Under the pieces are notes generated by a model, which was not told the DNA's origin, did no database searches, and saw only the letters and a program-made list of their open reading frames with translations. A stretch of 60,000 nucleotides of DNA from Membranipora membranacea (Eukaryota; Bryozoa; Gymnolaemata; Cheilostomatida; Membraniporidae): contig OU612070.1 of assembly GCA_914767715.1 (NCBI GenBank), positions 19,954,025 to 20,014,024 on the forward strand, written 5' to 3'. Below, one piece after another: positions 12,220 to 22,850 of this stretch (position 1 is the first letter of the stretch; every line of letters begins with the position of its first letter). Both the position numbers and the translations under genes were made by a program.

Positions 12220-12869
12220 TTAAAGACTTAGTTTGAGCCTGCTCTTTTGTATCACATCTTATTCTCCATATTTTATTCTATCATGTGAGTGAATTCCAGC
12301 TTTAGAATCCAAATATTGAGGAAGTTATGGCCTCTCAAACTTCCAAGGTGACGGCATTATATCGGCAGTAAGAATCAGCCGGCAATCCCTATGGTACGTC
12401 AAAACCATCATACTTATTACGAAACACTAATAAATATGTTCAGATCTGTAACGGTGTCGAACCCAGGTCCAAATGGCTTTGCAGGCAACGCCGCTAACAC
12501 TGAGCTTTATTGTCTACAAGCTATCCTAGTTGGTCCAAGTGGCGTCGCATCGTAGCCTATAGATATGTGGACCCGGGTTCGATTCCCACCCAGGTCTGAA
12601 TTTTGATCATCATCTTATCTGTGTGATTATTAGTGTATTAACTCATAATAAGTATGACCATAGACAAAACACATACCCATGGTTGTGACGTACCCCAGGG
12701 GAAACATCCGCTTATTCCCAATGCCGATTGAAGGCAATCACCCTGGAAGTTTGAGAGGCCATAACTTCCTCAATATTTGGATTCTAAAGCTGAAAATTGC
12801 TCATATGATAGAATAAAATATGGAGAATAAGATGTGATACAAAAGAGCAGCCTCAAACTAAGTCTTTAA
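12220..12869. mobile_element. Hairpin MITE (TTAA target) with internal tRNA-like promoter, copy 1
   Basis: Terminal inverted repeats of about 135 bases begin TTAAAGACTTAGTTTGAG and end with the reverse complement; the outer TTAA fits a piggyBac/Kolobok-type target duplication. The centre holds tRNA-like sequence with A box TGGTCCAAGTGG (12531-12542) and B box GGTTCGATTCC (12576-12586). A shorter copy lies at 41981-42341. It interrupts the left arm of the inverted duplication between sequences that are near neighbours in the right arm (about 16745). Confidence 0.85.
12531..12586 (+). promoter_or_regulatory. Pol III type-2 promoter-like A and B boxes inside MITE
   Basis: TGGTCCAAGTGG fits the A-box consensus TRGYNNANNNGG and GGTTCGATTCC fits the B box exactly, 33 bases apart, which is normal tRNA spacing. 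No cloverleaf with a paired acceptor stem can be drawn, so this looks like a SINE head captured by the MITE. Confidence 0.55.
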
Positions 12870-13466
12870 CTACCATTTACCACCTTATAAACCCAATTCC
12901 AACTTTAACTTCTCAATTTTAGGAACTTTCGCTAAATCTACAGGATCGGATTTGTAAATGAAAACTAACTAATCTCTTCTGCCAATGGTTTATCAATTAA
13001 CTGCTATTAAAGAAAACAAGGTAGTACAGAGAGGTTTTTGTTTTATCATTGCAATTTTATATCATGCCAAAATTTGTATATGTAAGCAATCAGCAAGTCA
13101 GATCACAGCATCAGATAGGTGGAATTTTTCTGAATTCAGGCTCATCTCATGTCTGCAAAATATGTAGAATTAGGTGATTAGGATAAAATATTAAATCGAA
13201 TGTGATATAAAATGAATGTGTTAGAAGATTGAGAATTTGTGATAGTAATTTGCTTCTGATGTAGTTAGTCTCATTTTTGAAGTTTGACTCTGTGTGTTTT
13301 CTCGGATGTTTAGCCATTGATTTTGTAGAGAAGTTACTAACATCCACTTATAGCATCATATGAAAAGAATGTGCAAAAGAAATCTAAGTCGCTTCATTCT
13401 AGAATAACACTTTTAAGTTATTGAGTCTTGAGTTAAAAAATTACATATGTGTGGTTTGCAGGATGT
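12870..13466. other. 3' flank of the broken peptide gene (left arm)
   Basis: Reverse complement of 16.38-16.74 kb with scattered changes. The open frame at 12985-13167 is only arm-shared non-coding sequence: the right-arm counterpart is not open. Confidence 0.5.
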
Positions 13467-13957
13467 TTAGCCTGTGATTGTGTCAACAAGTTTCTCGCCT
13501 CCGGCGATAGCAGTGCCGACTGCTGCACTAGCAGCTGCTGACTTATCATGCAACAAATCCCTTACTGATGAGGCTGCTTAGCCCAGCTTCAATCTGTACA
13601 ACAGCTATAAACAACAGGTTTTTTTATAATTAAAACAACATAAATCAGAAATATCAGACATTTGTTTCTGCAACTCTACTGCTGTTTCACTGGCAACAAA
13701 AATCACTTGAAAGCAGTACACAATTGATAAACTGGCATTTCTGTAACCTCATTGTGAAGACTGAAAGGACATTTATTTACAAGATTATTGGCCGCCATTG
13801 GAGAGGTTTTCGAATAACTTGAGAAAATTTATGTGAACCTAAGCCTGTAAACAGTAGCTTTGGTGAAAAAGATGGTCAAAGAATGATACAATTCAGATGA
13901 ATTACTCACCAAGTGAAGCCATAATCAGAGAAATCGCCGGTGTGCGAAAACCTTCAT
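13467..13957 (-). pseudogene. Broken left copy of small secreted peptide gene
   Basis: Two exon-like blocks (13957-13910 and 13604-13467) match the intact gene at 15.8-16.4 kb, with the same donor (GGTGAG) and acceptor (TTTATAG) context. Exon 1 is 48 nt against 43: a 5-nt insertion shifts the signal-peptide frame into an in-frame TGA at codon 11. Exon 2 is 138 nt against 140: a 2-nt deletion in the middle of the helix region also creates TGA TAA. The stop and surrounding bases at the end are preserved. The lesions are independent, so loss of function is likely even if one is a sequence error. Confidence 0.85.
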
Positions 13958-14049
13958 ATTGGTTTATCTGTAATGAAAAACAACATGCCATACAGTATTA
14001 GATCGGAGCATAAAAGTAATAAGAAATATAACATTGTTTTCTTTATTTT

Positions 14050-15719
14050 TTTAACTTCTTCATGTATCAAACAAACAAGTGGATAGTTTATTTATTGGAC
14101 AAATTTTAAGTTCTGAATTAACTGTGACAGTAAGCTGTTCTGTAGCAGAACACTTGTACACTCTATAACACAGCACTTATATACTCGCAGGACAGGCAAT
14201 TTACCATCAGCTGGAAGTTGTTAGGCTTAATTTTGGATTTGTAACTATAATCCAAAAGTTAGAAAATCACTTTCCGCTTATTGCACTAGCTTGCCACCAG
14301 GATTGTCATTTATCAACATGAGGAGTGGAAGTTCCATAACAATAAAAGCATCCTCATCTATAAAGTTTTATAGGAGTATTACATCCTGTATGAGAAAAAA
14401 TAGCAGACAGCCGGATTCAATAAAATGGTGCAAATTAGAAGTTGTTCACCTGTTATTTGTACTCTATTGTCTTGTCTAGGTCAACACAAAGTGTCTGATT
14501 TACATTCCCCCCGAAGCTCCATGTCATTTAGATACTTGGCATAAATATGATATCTGCAGAAAGAATGAGCAATTGTAAAGAATGACATTTCAAATTTCAC
14601 TTTTTAATTTTTATTTTGAACAGGATACCGATTGCCTGGGATTAGGAAAGAACTAAATTGCTAATTAAAGTTTACTAAGATTGAGTTTTTTCAATTGATA
14701 AGCGGCAAATGTCATAATTAGAACAATTTGTATTCAGGTTTCTCTCCCAGTAAACAACATCGGGAAATAAACATTATCCTTTGTACCGTTTGGGAACAAT
14801 TTGTCTAAAAAGATAATGTTTGTTGCCAAATTTTACCTAATGTACCGTCTCCTCGTGGTCCTGGTGAGTTAAAATGGCAAGAATTTTTATAACGCCATCA
14901 AACAAGATTGGAAGATTCTTTATTTTGATGCCATATTTTATTTATGAAAAATTTGCCTACTCTCCAATTGAAAAGACTTAAAAACCAAACACCAAATTTA
15001 ATAATAAAGAGAAAACTCTTCTCATGCATTATAATTCTGCAGGATTTGTTTTTTTTAACTTGATTGGCTAACTTTCATTCGATTAGAATGTTTGTCAAAA
15101 TCAACCATCGGAAAAAAAGGAAATTTCAATCAAGATAAAGATGATTTATGCTTGTATTTCTTCAACATCTGGTATTCGAAATACAATAAGTTTGATTAAC
15201 TAGATCAATACATAGAAAATTACTGCCATGTCATTTCACGTACAGCATGTAATGGTCTTATAAATCGATAGGGAAATATGGCTGTGATTGAATTGGAACT
15301 TCCACTGTTTATATTGACTATCTGGCAGATGTATGATTTCTGCGAAACAAAAAGCAAAATATGCTTTAAGTGTTTTCATTTTTCACATCATAATTAAAAT
15401 TCCAAAATAAAACCTACCAACTTCCAGCTAATAGTAAAGAAAAATCCCGCAAATATGTAAGAAGTGATGTCGTTTTATGTACAGGATGTTCCTATAAAAC
15501 TTGACGGGAAAATGATGATGTGATTAAACTGGAACTTCCACGGTTGATAGTGACTATTGGCAATTCTTGGTAGTTGCGCGATTTCTGTGAGACAAAAAGC
15601 GCAAGGTTTTCCTATAATTATTAAAATTTCTGTCATATAGAGAGTAGAAGTATTCTGACTCACTACTGCAGCAGTTTGTACAAACCTTGAAAGCTAATGT
15701 AGGTATCACTTCTGTTTGC
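14050..15719. other. Central spacer between the divergent peptide genes
   Basis: This is the loop of the inverted duplication and the shared upstream region of both peptide copies. It holds a direct repeat (see 15235-15605) but no supported gene. Any promoter of the intact peptide gene should lie in its right part; an AG acceptor at 15791-15792, 10 bases before the ATG, suggests a non-coding first exon upstream. Confidence 0.45.
15235..15605. repeat. Direct repeat of about 130 bp, spacing about 225 bp
   Basis: 15235-15365 and 15465-15605 share GGAACTTCCAC, TTGACTATCTGGCA / TGACTATTGGCA, and GATTTCTG followed by GAAACAAAAAGC or GAGACAAAAAGC. The unit is diverged, so this is an old local duplication within the spacer, upstream of the intact peptide gene. 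Confidence 0.65.
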
Positions 15720-15802
15720 TTGATTGATATGTAACATGAAATTATGTTGAGAGAGTTATAATCTATATAATACATCTCGTTTTTTGTTGCAGATAAATCA
15801 AT

Positions 15803-16379
15803 ATGACAGTATTTACACTGGTTTCTCTAATTATGGCCGCACTCGGTGAGTAAAGCATCTGATACACAAGAAAGTCCAACATTGTTCGACCATATTTTTC
15901 ACAAAAGCTACCGTATACAGGCTTATTTATGTTCATACAAATTTACTTAGTTTATTTAATTAGTCATTAAAAACCTCTACAATGGCGGCCAATAATGTTG
16001 CATGTCAACCAGGTCCTATTTCTCTCATGCTCGGTCACAGTTTGCCAGGATATATATATTAGCAGGTTATCAAGAATTTTACGAAAGAAGATAGTGACAT
16101 TACAGAGATGCCAGTTTATAGTTTGTATGTTGCTTTCAAATGATTTTTGTTGCCAGTGAAACAGCAGTAAGAATTGTAGAAATATGTCTGGTGTTAATGA
16201 TTTTATTGATTTAATTGTAAATATACTATTGTTTTATAGCTGTTTTACAGATTGACGCTGGGATAAGCAGCCTCATCAGTAAGGGGGTTGTGGCAGTTGC
16301 TAAGTCAGCAGCTGCTAGTGCGGCGGTCGGTGCTGCTATCAGCGGAGGCGAGAAAGTCGTTGACACAATCACAGGCTAA
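15803..16379 (+). CDS. Small secreted amphipathic peptide, candidate antimicrobial/membrane-active effector
   Basis: Exon 1 (15803-15845) and exon 2 (16240-16379) join in phase 1 into 60 codons plus TAA. The first about 21 residues form a signal peptide ending Ile-Asp-Ala. The mature part of about 39 residues begins Gly-Ile-Ser-Ser-Leu-Ile, is rich in Ala, Ser, Gly and Val, and has only three Lys, one Glu and one Asp. Small residues at i, i+4 spacing suggest a packed or membrane-inserting helix. It has no Cys. The C-terminal Gly could be an amidation donor. I recognise no family. The general plan is like linear helical host-defence peptides, but cytolytic activity is inference only. It is transcribed away from a broken twin and toward the lectin gene of its own arm, which lies about 2.2 kb downstream on the same strand. 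Confidence 0.7.
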
Positions 16380-16604
16380 AAAGCCGGCAAACTGCACAGA
16401 GTAAAACTTTAAAAGCGAGATTATATATACATCAAAAACAAAATACCAACACAAATTTTCAACTCTAACACATTCTTTGTATATCACATTTCAGATGTGA
16501 GATGAGCCAGCCATCAGAGAAATTCCACTTATCTAATGTTGCATCCTGATATGCTGATTGTTCACTTGTTCAGATTTTGGTATGATATAAAATTACAATA
16601 ATAA

Positions 16605-16610
16605 AATAAA
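16605..16610 (+). promoter_or_regulatory. Polyadenylation signal candidate of the peptide gene
   Basis: AATAAA about 225 bases past the peptide stop, on the same strand. Confidence 0.4.
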
Positions 16611-18571
16611 AGCCTCTCTGTACATTGTTTTTTCTAATAGCAGTTAATTGACTAGCCATGGACGGAGATCAGTTAGTTTTTAGCTACAAATCTGATCCTA
16701 TTGACCCAGCAAAAGCTCCAAAAAATTAAGTGAGATTGGTGTGATAAGATGGTAAATGTAAGCTGTGTTAAGTTACAACGATTTTATTGGAGCCATCAGT
16801 GTCGACTGATGCCATATTTAACATTCTGAAAACTGCAATGATGTAACAACAAGTTGATGAGAATATGTAGCCAAAAGTATATACAATTTACAAGTGTTAC
16901 ATCAAATTTGAGCAAGAATTTACATTATTTCGCATTAAAGAGGTTAATAATTTGAAGTCACCGAAAAAGTACCTGACTGGCTCTTGGCTGTGCTGAATTG
17001 TGGATCTAAAACATTACCCTCAATGGCTAGGCAAAGCATAGAACAAATCTCTTTGACCATAGAATTGTGTGGTTTATGGCTTTATAGCTTCATGGCTGAA
17101 CAGCATAGAACTTAAATAGAAGACACAGCAAGTAAAAGGTGGTCATAGTATTGATGACCATATTAGGTTACAAAATGTTTATTTTTTCTTACCTCAATGA
17201 TTAACAAGATAGCTGGGGGTTCCCCTATAGGAGGGGGGCGACTAATACGCCATTTCCTGGTTAACCCCCAATAAGTACTTAAATAAACATTTAAGTAAAT
17301 AGTAAGTTGCTGGAGAACAGCATGGGCAGGGCAAGAACTTTATAGGAGGAAATTCGGCCTCGATATTTTAGAAAAGGCGGAAAATTTAGCACCAACTACA
17401 CATGCACCCAAGTCACCTTTCACACACTGAGAAATATAGTAACATAAGGTAGTATTTTAGGGCGGGAGGGTGGGAATTGTGAAAAGACGACTTGTCACTT
17501 CAGTTGTCTAGAATGAATGGGATGAAAAAACCCGCGAACTGACGATGTTCCAACTATCCAATAACCCGCTGTGGTTAGGGCCTAGGGAAGATTATGCATG
17601 TTATAGCATTCGGCTGTACTGTCAAGCCATTTTTCCCATTTATCAGACTGTATGATAGTTGTACCCACCAACCTTATGCACATTTTTAACAGTTTTCACA
17701 TCCCCTCTCCCCATGTCTGTGACTTAACATCGGGACATTGCGACAGAGATCGTCATCGCATATTAAAGCATCATTTTGAAATGAGTGTGGGGACAAGCAA
17801 CACCGTTGGCATTTTAATTTCTGTTAAGTTGCATCAATAGAAAACTTACTAGTGTATAAATGCTATTGCTTCCGTTATTTGTTTATGTATTGGTAAACTG
17901 TTCTTGTTAGACATCAATTCTCTCAATTTTCTTGTACTTGGATGTTTTTTTATCAGTAGTTCCTATGCTTTGATCCTCCGAAGAAATATAATTCAATAGC
18001 AAAACTATTTTGCAGAATGTATGATCAAGGAGCGGCTACACAGCTAAGCTTTATTGATATAGTGATTCAATGTTTTACAGTGATGTTTTAAATTTAAATT
18101 TATGTTTACTATGAGTTGAATGTATGTCACATTTGCAGAATTTAGCGTTAATAAGTATGTATCGTCAATATCAACTCCATTTAAATTCATTTGCAAATGC
18201 CATTATGAATATAACTGTATAAGAAAATCGATAAGAAATTATGAAAATAGCGCTGGATTTTATTAGTCAGAGAAATTTTGCTAAGATCAACCAAATTTGC
18301 TGCCATTTCAAGTATGTCATTGAATGCGATGTATGGAACATTATTGATTAATGAAACAAATTATCATCTTGTGTGCCACTTGACTGGTATATGAACAGAG
18401 GTCCAATGAGTGTTTCCTGAAGCTGTACATTTGAAATAAAATTTCTAATTAACTGCGTTAAAATTGCATATCGTTCTGTTTGTCAACAATTCATTTTATT
18501 GGTGGAAATATTGTCCCACCAATGTTCATTCTGCTTTCTATCATTGTTGCAATGCGTCTCCTTTAGCCGGC
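16611..18571. other. Region between peptide and lectin genes, right arm
   Basis: Arm-shared non-coding DNA. It includes GC-rich short runs near 17215-17270 and a block (17600-18571) matching the left lectin 5' flank. No supported gene. An AG acceptor-like site in CCTTTAGCC lies just before the lectin ATG, as in the left copy. Confidence 0.4.
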
Positions 18572-20564
18572 ATGAATCTTCTCCTGTTAAAATTTGCTTT
18601 GGGTTTTTTACACCTACTGCAAATGTTGCAGCCGCTATCAGCATCCCAAGGGGTTCGATATCTGCATCCTCAATCGGAACCTGAAGATTTGCTGATGAAG
18701 AATGGTCGCTACTTCAAACACATGCATGTGCTCAATAGCAGTCTGCACCTGTTTAAGTCACGGCAAGTCAAGAACAAGATGGAATGCGCATTACAAAATT
18801 CAAATGTACAGAGTGAAGCATTCAGTTTTCAGGCTGGCAGTCCTGAATTCAATTGCTTCCTCTACAAATGTGTCAATCTGAATGCAACAACAAAAGAGGC
18901 AGGAGATGGTACTGATATCTACATCTATCAGACCATATTGTTCCAAGACAACCTTGCGCTTCGTGAGTATTACATTTGAATACAAAATAACAAAATAATT
19001 GATTATCGCCTCAAAACAGAAAACCCAATGGTATAATTATACAACCTATTGAGGTGGAAGGCAGGGAAGAGTTAATATGTGATAGTAAAGCCCCAAGGTG
19101 GACAATCATAAATTTGTTCTTGATCAGAAAATTTGATGGTCACATGGTGTAACATATCTTCAAAGTTTTTACTGCAGCCTAATCTGCATTGTGTTTCTAA
19201 TCAGATAGACTTAGAAGAAAATAAATATCCTACTATATCATCATTCATGAGATTATTTATGAAGGCATAGGACAATTACCTTCATAAAAATTGTCTTCCT
19301 GAGTTCAGCAAGAAAGCAGGTTTAGTGGCACAGATTCGCATGTACTATTACCCGGCCAGGCTCAATCCTGAGGACCGGCCGCTCCTTCCTAATTAAGAGG
19401 CTGTATGTGAAGGCCTATAATAGCTTGATTCATAGCTTTTAACAAAATACCTGTGTGTCATACATGGTGTGTGCACTAGCATTTGTCACATTGTTACTTT
19501 TTTGCAGTTTAATTCTGAAAGCAAGAAATCAATGGTGAGATGAAAAATATGTGTTTATTGTGTATGCTCTTTATTCCAGAGAAGACAACTAGTATGAGTA
19601 CCAAACATCAAAACCACCACTCCAGTAAAGGTAACGACAATAATGATTCAACATTTTTCCATACTCAAGAAGAATATGGAGCCTGGTGGCGAGTCGACTT
19701 ATCGGTTTATTCCTGCATACATGCTGTAAACCTTAAAAATGTCGCTAGCCAAGGTAAAAATGAGCTTATGGGGTGTTTTCCCTTAAAGGGTCATTCATAT
19801 TAGCAAACTAGATATATTGCCACAGTTAATCGAATATTGCGAGTTCATAGGGCAAATAAAACAATGAAAAAGTAAAAATTGTGGAAAATAGCATTTTATT
19901 TTTTTAATTATATTAGCAAGGATCATAGCGGATCATAGCGGTCAGGTGGAGGCAATAAATCACCATGATGCCAATTTTCAGACTTTGCAGTATTTTTACT
20001 GCCATTAGGTTCACAGGCTGTTTTATTTCATATGACCCGATGACTTTTCAGTCTGAGATCTTTAAAACCATACCAAACATGGCCTAGTAGGACTGACACT
20101 TTAAGAACTCGATTTTGACAAGACAAGAATTGAAAACACCATCAGATAAAGAATTACACGTAGGTCCAAAAATGATTTCTCTTGTTCTTGTTTGTTGGTT
20201 TTGGGGCTCTCTCATCAAGTGAAAACTGCTGTGGTAGCAAGCATGAAAAACATTTTACATGGGGACGATGATTAAAAATATAAGTACATTATTGCACACA
20301 CTCATAGAATAGTATTAATTTGTAGCGAACTGGATGAAAACCGTTAACATCACAGTCACGGTAAGCGAGACTATTGGAAATATCTTCTACACAAGCAACA
20401 CCGGAGATAATTTTTGCAGACAAATGGAGGGACAGCTCAATGCCTCAGCATTCATTATCTGTAGGTCTGTTATGTTCGGACAATTCGTTCAGGTTCAGAA
20501 TACACGGACGCAGCTCAACTATTTTCATTTAATTGAGGTGCAGGTTTATGGATCTCGAGTGTGA
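18572..20564 (+). CDS. Secreted PAN/apple-like + F-type lectin (F5/8C) protein, right copy
   Basis: Exons 18572-18962, 19580-19753 and 20326-20564 join in phases 1 and 1 into 267 codons plus stop. The order is as in the left copy: signal peptide, Cys-bearing PAN-like block (MECALQN, FNCFLYKC), then F-type lectin domain from NLALR through WWRVDL to EVQVYG. Exon 2 is one codon shorter. The lectin signature again keeps His at X26, with Val and Ser replacing Arg and Asp, but here Trp stands where the left copy has the final Arg. The signal peptides differ much more than the mature N-terminal block. Exon 3 differs by only a few residues. Likely a secreted carbohydrate- or pattern-binding protein; the ligand is unknown. 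Confidence 0.85.
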
Positions 20565-20811
20565 AAATGTATCTGTATTATTTCATTAGAAAAGCAATGT
20601 CTATGACTAACAATTCATCTCATGTTTTAGACTACCTACTGTTGAGAAAACAAAAGCTATTTACCGTTTTAATTCTTCATTGTGGTCAGGGGATGCATGA
20701 CTTTATCAGACTTTTTATGCTGACTGTGTAACATATAAATCAGATGACCTTGTTAAGGACTACGGGATGCCAAATAGGTAGAGACAGCAGAGCTCAAATA
20801 ATTAAAAGAGG

Positions 20812-21000
20812 TACAGGTTTATGGATCTCGAGTATGAAAATGTATGCGTATTGTTTGTTAGAAAGGCAATGTCTATGATTAACAATTCTCAAATATGTTG
20901 TGGGCTACTCACTGATTAGAAAAAGCTCTTTGCAATATTGATTCTTCATTGTAGTTAGGACTTTATCACATTTTTTATGCTGGCTGGGTATTTTATATTA
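20812..21000 (+). pseudogene. Tandem remnant of lectin exon 3 end plus 3' flank
   Basis: About 270 bases after the lectin stop region the sequence again reads GAGGTACAGGTTTATGGATC and ends in TGA, encoding the final EVQVYGSRV. It is followed by a second copy of the 3' flank (AAAATGTAT, AAGGCAATGTCTATGA, TTTTTTATGCTGGCTG). The unit 20535-20740 was therefore duplicated in tandem, leaving a third, tail-only lectin copy. Confidence 0.8.
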
Positions 21001-21255
21001 ACAGAGGAGTGAGGAACGATATGATTGATAATTTGTCTAACCCTTTTATCGTTAGTATAATTTTATTTCCAGCAGACGCTTCGCAAAAGAAACCAGAATA
21101 TGAATTGATTGAAATGAAATTAAAACGATAATAGAATCAGCAACATCCCTGTTGGAATCTTTGATGTCCTAACGTTAGATTTTTACAATTATATCATTGT
21201 ATCAGCATATGAGGTTTGCTGCCAAACTAAATTATTGATTTGCTCTTTTGATACT

Positions 21256-21611
21256 TTAAAGGGCAACTAGGGTTTCAAACAACTTCTCACTGATTAATAG
21301 CAGATTGCACCTCTGCATAGGGAAAAAGACAAAATCTAATTCGGATGATTACTCAGCCAGAATTCTTGTGAAACAATTCATCCATCAGGTACTCAAACTC
21401 AGCTAAAATACAATACCACAGAGCAGTTTCCTGTTCCTGTTATTATTTAGCCTTCTATTTGAGCTGAGTTTTAGTACCTGATGGAAGAAATGTTTCACAA
21501 GAATTCCAGCTGAATAATCATCCGAATTAGATTCCGTCTTTTTCCCGATGCAGAAGGTGCATTCTGCTATTAATCAATGAGAAGTTGTTCGAAACCTTGG
21601 TTGCCCTTTAA
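21256..21611. mobile_element. Hairpin MITE with TTAA ends
   Basis: TTAA + AGGGCAACTAGGGTTTC at the left and GAAACCTTGGTTGCCCT + TTAA at the right, with inverted repeats continuing inward for about 160 bases each (shared blocks include ATCTAATTCGGATGAT and GAATTC-TGTGAAAC). The element has no coding capacity. The TTAA target fits piggyBac or Kolobok superfamily elements. It lies just beyond the outer limit of the right arm. Confidence 0.85.
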
Positions 21612-21616
21612 TAGAT

Positions 21617-22338
21617 GTGGCAACCAGAGCAAATAGAGTTGTATACTTAATAGCGAAACTTAGAAAGTTTTTGAATATAGAAGAAAGACTCAAGACCTAC
21701 AAAATTTTATTTCGACCTATTCTTGAATATTGCTCAGCAATCTATTTAGAAACTGCACAAAAAACCACAGAGACTATCGAAAAGGTCCAAAATAAAGCCA
21801 TCAGAATTATCATATCTGCGCCTAGAGAGTTTTCGGTCACAACTGGCAGAACACTTTTGAACCTCCCAACATTACATAGTAGAATAGACATCAACGTACT
21901 CTGAGAAGTAAATGCTCTATAGTAAAGCCATCATACCGTACCAATTTTGGTAAATCAGCTCTGATGAATCTATTACATACATTCACGCTGAAAAATCAAA
22001 CTTCAGAAAATCTGTTATCATTTACTTGATGTAGCCTACAGTGTAACACAACCTTATGGCATTAACATCTTCTGATTATTATTTTTCTTTTAGTCCTTTT
22101 TCTTCCCACATATTTCAATAACCGCAGTATTTTAATCTTTGAATGACATAACAATTCCTTATCCACCATGTCAAATTACTCTATTTTACTTTTACCACAT
22201 ATAGCCGAACTAATCTTGATTTTTTTTTCTTTTTGTTTTTTTTTGTCTGTCTCAGAGGTCAACAAGTTGCCTTTAACTATTTGTTATTTGTATACTTTCA
22301 AGCCAACCGCTATAAATAAATAAATAAATAAATAAATA
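21617..22338 (+). mobile_element. Jockey-type LINE, 3' end with (TAAA)n tail
   Basis: An open frame at 21617-21904 gives the C-terminal end of a non-LTR reverse transcriptase polyprotein: RVVYLIAKLRKFLN, LKTYKILFRPILEYC and VQNKAIRIIISAPREF are typical of Jockey-clade ends. An untranslated tail leads to (TAAA)n at about 22312-22338, the usual terminus. It is strongly 5'-truncated and directly abuts the TTAA hairpin element. Confidence 0.85.
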
Positions 22339-22593
22339 TAACTTTAATAAAATGAAAATTAATGTCGAGTCTAAATAAATTATCATAATAAAATATCGCT
22401 GCTTTTCATGTGCATTATTGAGCATCCAGTGTTATTTTTATCTTCAGCTGTCTACAAAGAACATTGAACTCTATCAAAAAGTCCAGTGACTTATCTCATA
22501 TGGGTAGGTAACGTCTTGTTCTCTAAAACTTGGCCGGATGCACAACTCTTGGACTAAAGAAAAGTGTTGTCGTGTTGAAATAACTCCGTGATG

Positions 22594-22850
22594 AAGCACA
22601 GGCCCGTATTTCTAAGGGAGGCAGGGGCGCTCTGTCTCCTTTAGGATGTTCAATGGAGTATCTTAAAAATAATAATATAATGCTGTATAATATTAAGAAT
22701 AATAATATCATGCAATAATTGAATATTCAGTGTGCTATTTGCTTGTATATTATTAAATTGCTTGGGGGGGAGCTAACAGCACCCCTCCTGGTAATGCACT
22801 GGACTCGCTTTGGACTTTTTCCTCCCCTTCAGTTTTTTCTCTGCGCAATG
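22594..22850 (+). repeat. Dispersed repeat family (CAGGCCCGTA ends), copy 1
   Basis: It starts CAGGCCCGTATTTCTAAGG, continues with a GGCAGGG...CTCC purine/pyrimidine block and a GCTCAATGGAGT-like segment, and matches 25503-25733 and, in reverse, 27590-27712. Confidence 0.65.

Larger units (their letters stand above)
6830..14050 (-). repeat. Left arm of large inverted duplication (peptide + lectin cassette)
   Basis: Read on the minus strand, this segment matches the plus strand of 15.72-21.25 kb in order. Matching pairs include lectin exons, peptide exons, a block holding a gene-desert motif (about 11820 versus 17600), the peptide 3' flank (12985-13150 versus 16500-16650), the peptide intron (13650-13800 versus 15965-16190) and the outer flank (about 6900-6990 versus 21105-21180). 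The left arm is about 1.7 kb longer. Elements present here and absent on the right account for most of this: a SINE at 8.33-8.57 kb, about 1 kb within lectin intron 1, and a 650-bp hairpin element at 12220-12869. Confidence 0.85.
15720..21250 (+). repeat. Right arm of large inverted duplication
   Basis: Counterpart of 6.83-14.05 kb in opposite orientation. Synteny inside the arm is peptide gene, non-coding block, lectin gene, 3' flank. The match fades at about 21.24 kb, next to the TTAA hairpin element at 21256. Exons are much more alike between arms than introns. Confidence 0.85.

Noticed and set aside
12985-13167. Open frame of 60 codons in the left arm as a gene
   Set aside because: It lies in arm-shared non-coding sequence; the frame is not preserved in the right arm and has no signal or domain.
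21256-21611. Long hairpin as a microRNA-type precursor
   Set aside because: Terminal TTAA, inverted repeats to the very ends and neighbouring elements fit a MITE better; no evidence of a conserved mature strand.
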